Origin: a virus
Virus record (IMG/VR): IMGVR_UViG_3300021956_000077
Location: 1 to 24,656 of that record
Length of the DNA stretch: 24,656 bases
Strand: one strand, 5' to 3'
Below, piece by piece: positions 21,186 to 24,656 of the stretch; position 1 is the stretch's first letter, and every line of letters begins with the position of its first letter. The translations under genes and the position numbers were made by a program. A model generated the notes under the pieces. The model made no database searches. It was not told where the DNA came from and worked only from the letters and a program-made list of their open reading frames with translations.

Positions 21186-21192
21186 CTAAATA
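21186..21192 (+). promoter_or_regulatory. T4-like late promoter (CTAAATA), leaderless geometry
   Basis: CTAAATA ends at 21192, and the predicted +1 at 21198 is the A of ATG. There is no ribosome binding site, because the terminator lies just upstream. The following three genes depend on this promoter. Confidence 0.75.
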
Positions 21193-21197
21193 CTAAC

Positions 21198-21815
21198 ATG
21201 AATAATGAATTTGACCATGTAGGAAACCGTAAGAGTTATTTGGATGACTCTGATCCCGAACATAACCCGGATCAATTCCGCCAAGATCGAGGTGGATTGG
21301 TAACAGCGCACAATGGTATTGCTGACAGACTGTTAAAAAATGATGCCTTATACAATACCTTAAAAGGCGATTGGAAAAGAACTGATTTTAATTTGAGTAA
21401 GAATATCCGCACAACTACAGGTCGTGAGGATGGCAAATTTTACATTCAGAAAGAACAATTAAACACAGATTACATTGTAGAACAATGTAAAGCCTATAGA
21501 GAGCGTGCCGAAGCCGGGTATGTAGATCCACTAGCACCACTAATGCCCGATGGTAAAATTGGTTACAAGTGGATTGAATTGCCAGAGGTAATTGCACAGG
21601 ACATCGGCAATAAGTATTTTGGTGGGCTGTCATGGCACACAATCAAACGCGATAAAACAATGAAGGCACAGTTTTATCGGGTAGTAGAAAAAGAATATAA
21701 TGCTTTTGTCTGCTATCCAGGTGGCAAATTGCCCATACCAATAGATGTGCCATATCCAGCCGCAGTGGGGCAAGACAAATTCTTCGCTGGTGCTAATTTT
21801 GTAGGAAATCCGTAA
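21198..21815 (+). CDS. Protein of unknown function after the capsid gene, predicted leaderless (205 aa)
   Basis: The ATG lies at the predicted late transcription start. The N-terminus is acidic and polar (DDSDPEHNPDQFRQDRGG). The rest has mixed helix and strand character with LPEVIAQDIGNKYFGGLSWH and AQFYRVVEKEYNAFVCYPGG. No domain is recognised. A gene here, between capsid and adaptor, is often a head-tail connector component, but this is position only. It overlaps the adaptor candidate as TAATG. Confidence 0.6.
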   Translation: MNNEFDHVGNRKSYLDDSDPEHNPDQFRQDRGGLVTAHNGIADRLLKNDALYNTLKGDWKRTDFNLSKNIRTTTGREDGKFYIQKEQLNTDYIVEQCKAYRERAEAGYVDPLAPLMPDGKIGYKWIELPEVIAQDIGNKYFGGLSWHTIKRDKTMKAQFYRVVEKEYNAFVCYPGGKLPIPIDVPYPAAVGQDKFFAGANFVGNP

Positions 21816-22540
21816 TGTCAACACAAATCGCCGACGCAACCAGTTTAGTAGATTACATCAAAGCCTTTACTGGTTCAAGCAATGATGATGAAATTAAACA
21901 ATGTATCTATCTTGCTGAATTAATGATGCGTAACATTGAGTTACCAGCATTGAGAACTGATCCTTATACCACATTAGGTATTGCCAACAGTCAAGGTCAG
22001 GTTCCTATTCCCGCTGATATGAACAAACCAATTATTTTCTTTAACCAGGGCAATACTGGCACAGCACAAGGTGCTGGTCCTTGGATTGTTTATGACCGTA
22101 TTGGTGATCGTGACATTATCACAGAAGAATTAATACAAAACAACTATCTAACTCCTGTTAACATTCCAGCAGTATATCGTGGTAAGTTCGGTGAAGTTGG
22201 TCAGGTATATGAATTCATTCCAATGCTGGGTGCCGGTGATGTAATCAACATGTATTACTACCAAACATGGCCCTTGTTGTTTAGTTTAGACAGCAATGGT
22301 GATCCAGTTGAAACCAATGCTGTGCTACAGAGTTGGAGTGAAGGCTATGTGTATGGCACGCTACACAATTACTATGCCAAGCGCAAAAACAATGAAGATG
22401 CAACATATTGGCGTGCCAAATTTGATGATGCATGGAACACAGTAGAAGATCAGAACAACAAAGGAAAATGGTCAGGTGGTCACAATAGATTAACCAGCAT
22501 ATTCCAACCCCGCAGAGATCGTAGATTCACTGCTAGATAA
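21815..22540 (+). CDS. Head-tail adaptor candidate (SU10-adaptor-like, 241 aa)
   Basis: It is coupled to the gene before it by TAATG. The N-terminus TSLVDYIKAFTGSSNDDEIK leads into a helix and then RNIELPALRTDPYTTL, followed by QVPIPADMNKP. This order (a helical start, then a P-x-D beta segment) resembles phage adaptor proteins of the type described in SU10, which bind under the portal and connect to the tail. Late motifs include GDVINMYYYQTWP and SEGYVYGTLHNYYAKRKNNE, the latter a helix that such proteins use at the ring. The length fits. The match is from memory of the family, so moderate confidence. The tail fibre gene follows. Confidence 0.65.
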   Translation: MSTQIADATSLVDYIKAFTGSSNDDEIKQCIYLAELMMRNIELPALRTDPYTTLGIANSQGQVPIPADMNKPIIFFNQGNTGTAQGAGPWIVYDRIGDRDIITEELIQNNYLTPVNIPAVYRGKFGEVGQVYEFIPMLGAGDVINMYYYQTWPLLFSLDSNGDPVETNAVLQSWSEGYVYGTLHNYYAKRKNNEDATYWRAKFDDAWNTVEDQNNKGKWSGGHNRLTSIFQPRRDRRFTAR

Positions 22541-22555
22541 TTAAGGAATAACTCC

Positions 22556-24656
22556 ATGCCAGGTTTATATGGATTCTCAGGCAATAGTAATGTCAGCGTT
22601 AACGTAGGTAATACCATTGGCCTGTATCAACAAAATACAGGTAATGTTTATGTAGTTAACAATGCCATAACATTGCTTAACACACTAAGTCAAGCAGGCA
22701 ACGTTAACTTTGCCTTGACTGATGGTAACAGTAAAGTATTGGCCTACACAGCCAACATTGGAACTCCTGCTGGCACATATGGTAATATTGATTACTATCC
22801 AGTATTGAGTGTAACCAGCGATGGTCGCGTTACCGCCATTGATACCGTCAGTGTTAGTGCGGCCACTGGTGGATATGGCAATGCCAACGTAGCGGCCTTT
22901 TTGCCTGGATATACCGGCAGTTTATCTAACAGTTCAAGCATTATCAGTTTAGTTGCCAATGCGGCCGCACAAGCCGCCAGTATTGATAATTTAAATTCTG
23001 AATTTACCAGTTTAAATTCAACAGTAATTGCACAAGGCGCACAAATTGCACTAAAAGCCAACATTGCCGGACAAGTGTTTACAGGCAATGTACAAGCACC
23101 TTACTTTATTGGTGATGGTAGTCAGTTGACCAACTTGCCAGTGGGTAGCATTTACAGCAATACCAACGTAGCGGCTTATTTAACCACTGCTTCAATCGAT
23201 ACCACAGGCAATGTCACAGCCGGCAACCTAATCAGTGCAAATTTCTTATATCCCAATGGCGTTAGTATTTTGTCTGGTATTGGTGGCACATACAGCAATA
23301 CCAACGTAGCGGCTTACTTAACCACTGCCAGCATCAACACCACAGGCAACATCGCGGCGGCCAACTTGACCACTGCTGGTAATTTAACCGCCAGTTATGT
23401 CAAAGGCGATGGTAGTTTGCTAACCAACTTGCCAGTTCAGCCCGGCACTTACAGCAACACCAATGTCACTGCTCTGTTGTCAAGCAACACAGTCAGCACA
23501 ATTAACACAACAGGCAACATCACAACCATTGCGGCGGTAAATGCCAACAGTTTACATACCACAGATGGTGTGTATTCGGCGGGCAACATTACAGCACCTT
23601 ACTTTGTAGGTGATGGCTCAAGTTTAACCAACATTGTTACCAAACTAGTTGCTGGCGCAAACATTGCGCTAAGTCCAGCAGGTGGTCAAGGGCAAGTTAC
23701 AATCTCAACTATCGGTGGCACAGCACCATTGACTTCTACTGGTTACTATGGATCATTCTATGATACCACAAACCAGTATGCCAATGTGGCCACCAACAGT
23801 TATACCATTAACTTAAACAGCACAATTGGCACCAACGGCGTGACTTTAGTTAACAGCAATGCCATGTCGTTCAGTTATGCAGGTGTTTACCAAGTTGCAT
23901 TCTCAATCCAGTTTGTAAACTTTGAAAATGCACAAAAGGAAGCCAATGTGTGGTTGACACAAAATGGCACAGCCTTAAGTTATACTAATAGCCAGGTAAC
24001 CATTCCTGCTCGTGCTACTCCTACAATTCCAGGCGCTATCCTAATGACTGTGCCTATAGTAATTACTGTTAACGCCGGAGATACTGTTGGTCTACAATGG
24101 CAACAAAGTTCAGGAACAAGCGGTGTTTATATTTCCAGTTTCACATCGGGCACAAGTCCAACAAGACCAGCAACACCGGGTATTATTTTATATGCCACAC
24201 AAGTAACTAGTGTTACCGGTAACCAATATGGCAACAGCAATGTAGCCACATTCTTGTCGGCGGGCTTTGGTAGCAACACTATTACAACAACTGGTAACAT
24301 CACTGCCGGTAATTTGATCTCAACTGGTTTTGTAGAAGGTGATGGTAGCAAGTTAACCAACTTGCCAGTGCAGGCCGGAACTTATAGCAATGCCAATGTG
24401 TCTGCATATTTGCCAGCATACAATGGCAGTATTGGTTCTACTGCTTCAGTAATGAACAACATCAATATGGGTGGCACACTTACTGTGGCTCCCAATATTG
24501 TAATTGGTACTACTCCTAGCACAACCATTACCAACGGTTCATACAGCACCAATGGTGGATCTGCTGGCACATTTGTAACTTTAACTGCCAGCACCGGTAA
24601 TGTATTTGCTGGATCAACCACAGGTAATACAGCAATACAAGATGGTGCTGTTACAA
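22556..24656 (+). CDS. Repetitive tail fibre/spike protein with a C1q/TNF-like domain (3' partial)
   Basis: ATG 22556 follows TTAAGGAATAACTCC, and the frame stays open to the end of the window (700 codons). It is Asn/Thr/Ser/Gly-rich. Two short modules recur: Y(S/G)N(T/A/S)NVAAYL (near residues 106, 200, 246, 300, 558 and 610) and GDGSxLTN (near 187, 286, 353, 597), with a TTGNI/AGNL strand between them. Such repeats build the beta-structured shafts of receptor-binding fibres. Residues about 397-548 break this pattern and look like a C1q/TNF jelly roll, with YYGSFYDTTNQ, AGVYQVAFSIQF, VWLTQNGTAL and NAGDTVGLQWQ. The protein probably binds the host surface. The C-terminus is missing from the window. 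Confidence 0.85.
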   Translation, partial: MPGLYGFSGNSNVSVNVGNTIGLYQQNTGNVYVVNNAITLLNTLSQAGNVNFALTDGNSKVLAYTANIGTPAGTYGNIDYYPVLSVTSDGRVTAIDTVSVSAATGGYGNANVAAFLPGYTGSLSNSSSIISLVANAAAQAASIDNLNSEFTSLNSTVIAQGAQIALKANIAGQVFTGNVQAPYFIGDGSQLTNLPVGSIYSNTNVAAYLTTASIDTTGNVTAGNLISANFLYPNGVSILSGIGGTYSNTNVAAYLTTASINTTGNIAAANLTTAGNLTASYVKGDGSLLTNLPVQPGTYSNTNVTALLSSNTVSTINTTGNITTIAAVNANSLHTTDGVYSAGNITAPYFVGDGSSLTNIVTKLVAGANIALSPAGGQGQVTISTIGGTAPLTSTGYYGSFYDTTNQYANVATNSYTINLNSTIGTNGVTLVNSNAMSFSYAGVYQVAFSIQFVNFENAQKEANVWLTQNGTALSYTNSQVTIPARATPTIPGAILMTVPIVITVNAGDTVGLQWQQSSGTSGVYISSFTSGTSPTRPATPGIILYATQVTSVTGNQYGNSNVATFLSAGFGSNTITTTGNITAGNLISTGFVEGDGSKLTNLPVQAGTYSNANVSAYLPAYNGSIGSTASVMNNINMGGTLTVAPNIVIGTTPSTTITNGSYSTNGGSAGTFVTLTASTGNVFAGSTTGNTAIQDGAVT
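23153..23316 (+). repeat. Near-identical repeat pair in the fibre gene
   Basis: The sequence TACAGCAATACCAACGTAGC and the few bases after it occur identically at 23153 and 23291, 138 bases (46 codons) apart, followed by similar TTAACCACTGC. Looser copies lie near 22871, 23450, 24226 and 24383. They encode the NVAAYL module and suggest that the shaft grew by duplication. The spacing follows the protein repeat, so this is not a CRISPR array. Confidence 0.8.

Noticed and set aside
22871-24410. Spaced DNA repeats in the last gene as a CRISPR-like array.
   Set aside because: The repeats are in frame, of variable spacing and encode recurring protein modules of a fibre.

Overview
The window is part of the genome of a tailed double-stranded DNA bacteriophage (Caudoviricetes), covering most of the DNA-packaging and virion-structure genes. 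Recognisable landmarks on the plus strand, in order, are a large terminase, a long P22-type portal, a scaffold-like protein, a major capsid protein resembling the SU10/DUF5309 family, a head-tail adaptor candidate and a repetitive tail fibre cut by the window end. A long portal with glycine/glutamine-rich ejection-type proteins suggests a short-tailed (podovirus-like) virion, but no morphology gene proves it. AAGGA-type ribosome binding sites and two near-perfect sigma70 promoters point to a bacterial host. The host itself cannot be named.

Layout. 1-4175 (+): the end of a Gly/Met/Pro-rich protein, then three low-complexity proteins that look like internal-virion (DNA-ejection) proteins. 4211-4850 (+): a Dps-like ferritin-fold protein and a small coiled-coil protein. 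4810-6180 (-): a compact overlapping operon of a GNAT-like protein, a Gln-rich protein, a GroES-like co-chaperonin and a 68-residue acidic protein. 6233-6793 (+): an HNH endonuclease with a C-terminal helix-turn-helix, read from a divergent promoter pair. 6919-9072 (-): five small unknown genes, one a two-helix membrane protein with its own sigma70 promoter. 9145-12489 (+): a zinc-knuckle protein, a probable small RNA gene, an AT-hook/small-terminase-like protein and a run of small, mostly basic proteins. 12555-15872 (+): an unknown protein, a small-terminase candidate, the large terminase and a class I methyltransferase. 15912-21131 (+): portal, unknown, scaffold and capsid, closed by a strong terminator. 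21198-24656 (+): unknown, adaptor and tail fibre.

Transcription logic. Twelve short elements of the form [C/A]TAAATA stand just upstream of genes on both strands, and in eleven of them an A lies exactly six bases after the last A. This is the geometry of T4-type late promoters (TATAAATA, no -35). In four cases that predicted +1 is the A of an ATG start codon, and in two more it is three bases upstream, so a set of genes appears to be expressed as leaderless late mRNAs. Against this background two consensus sigma70 promoters stand out: one drives the small membrane protein, the other an apparent 90-nt small RNA ending in an intrinsic terminator.

Other whole-window signals. By eye I find no AGCT and no GCAGC/GCTGC in the whole window, which suggests strong counter-selection of two restriction-type motifs. 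A run of five perfect small hairpins sits inside one coding region at 7928-8011.
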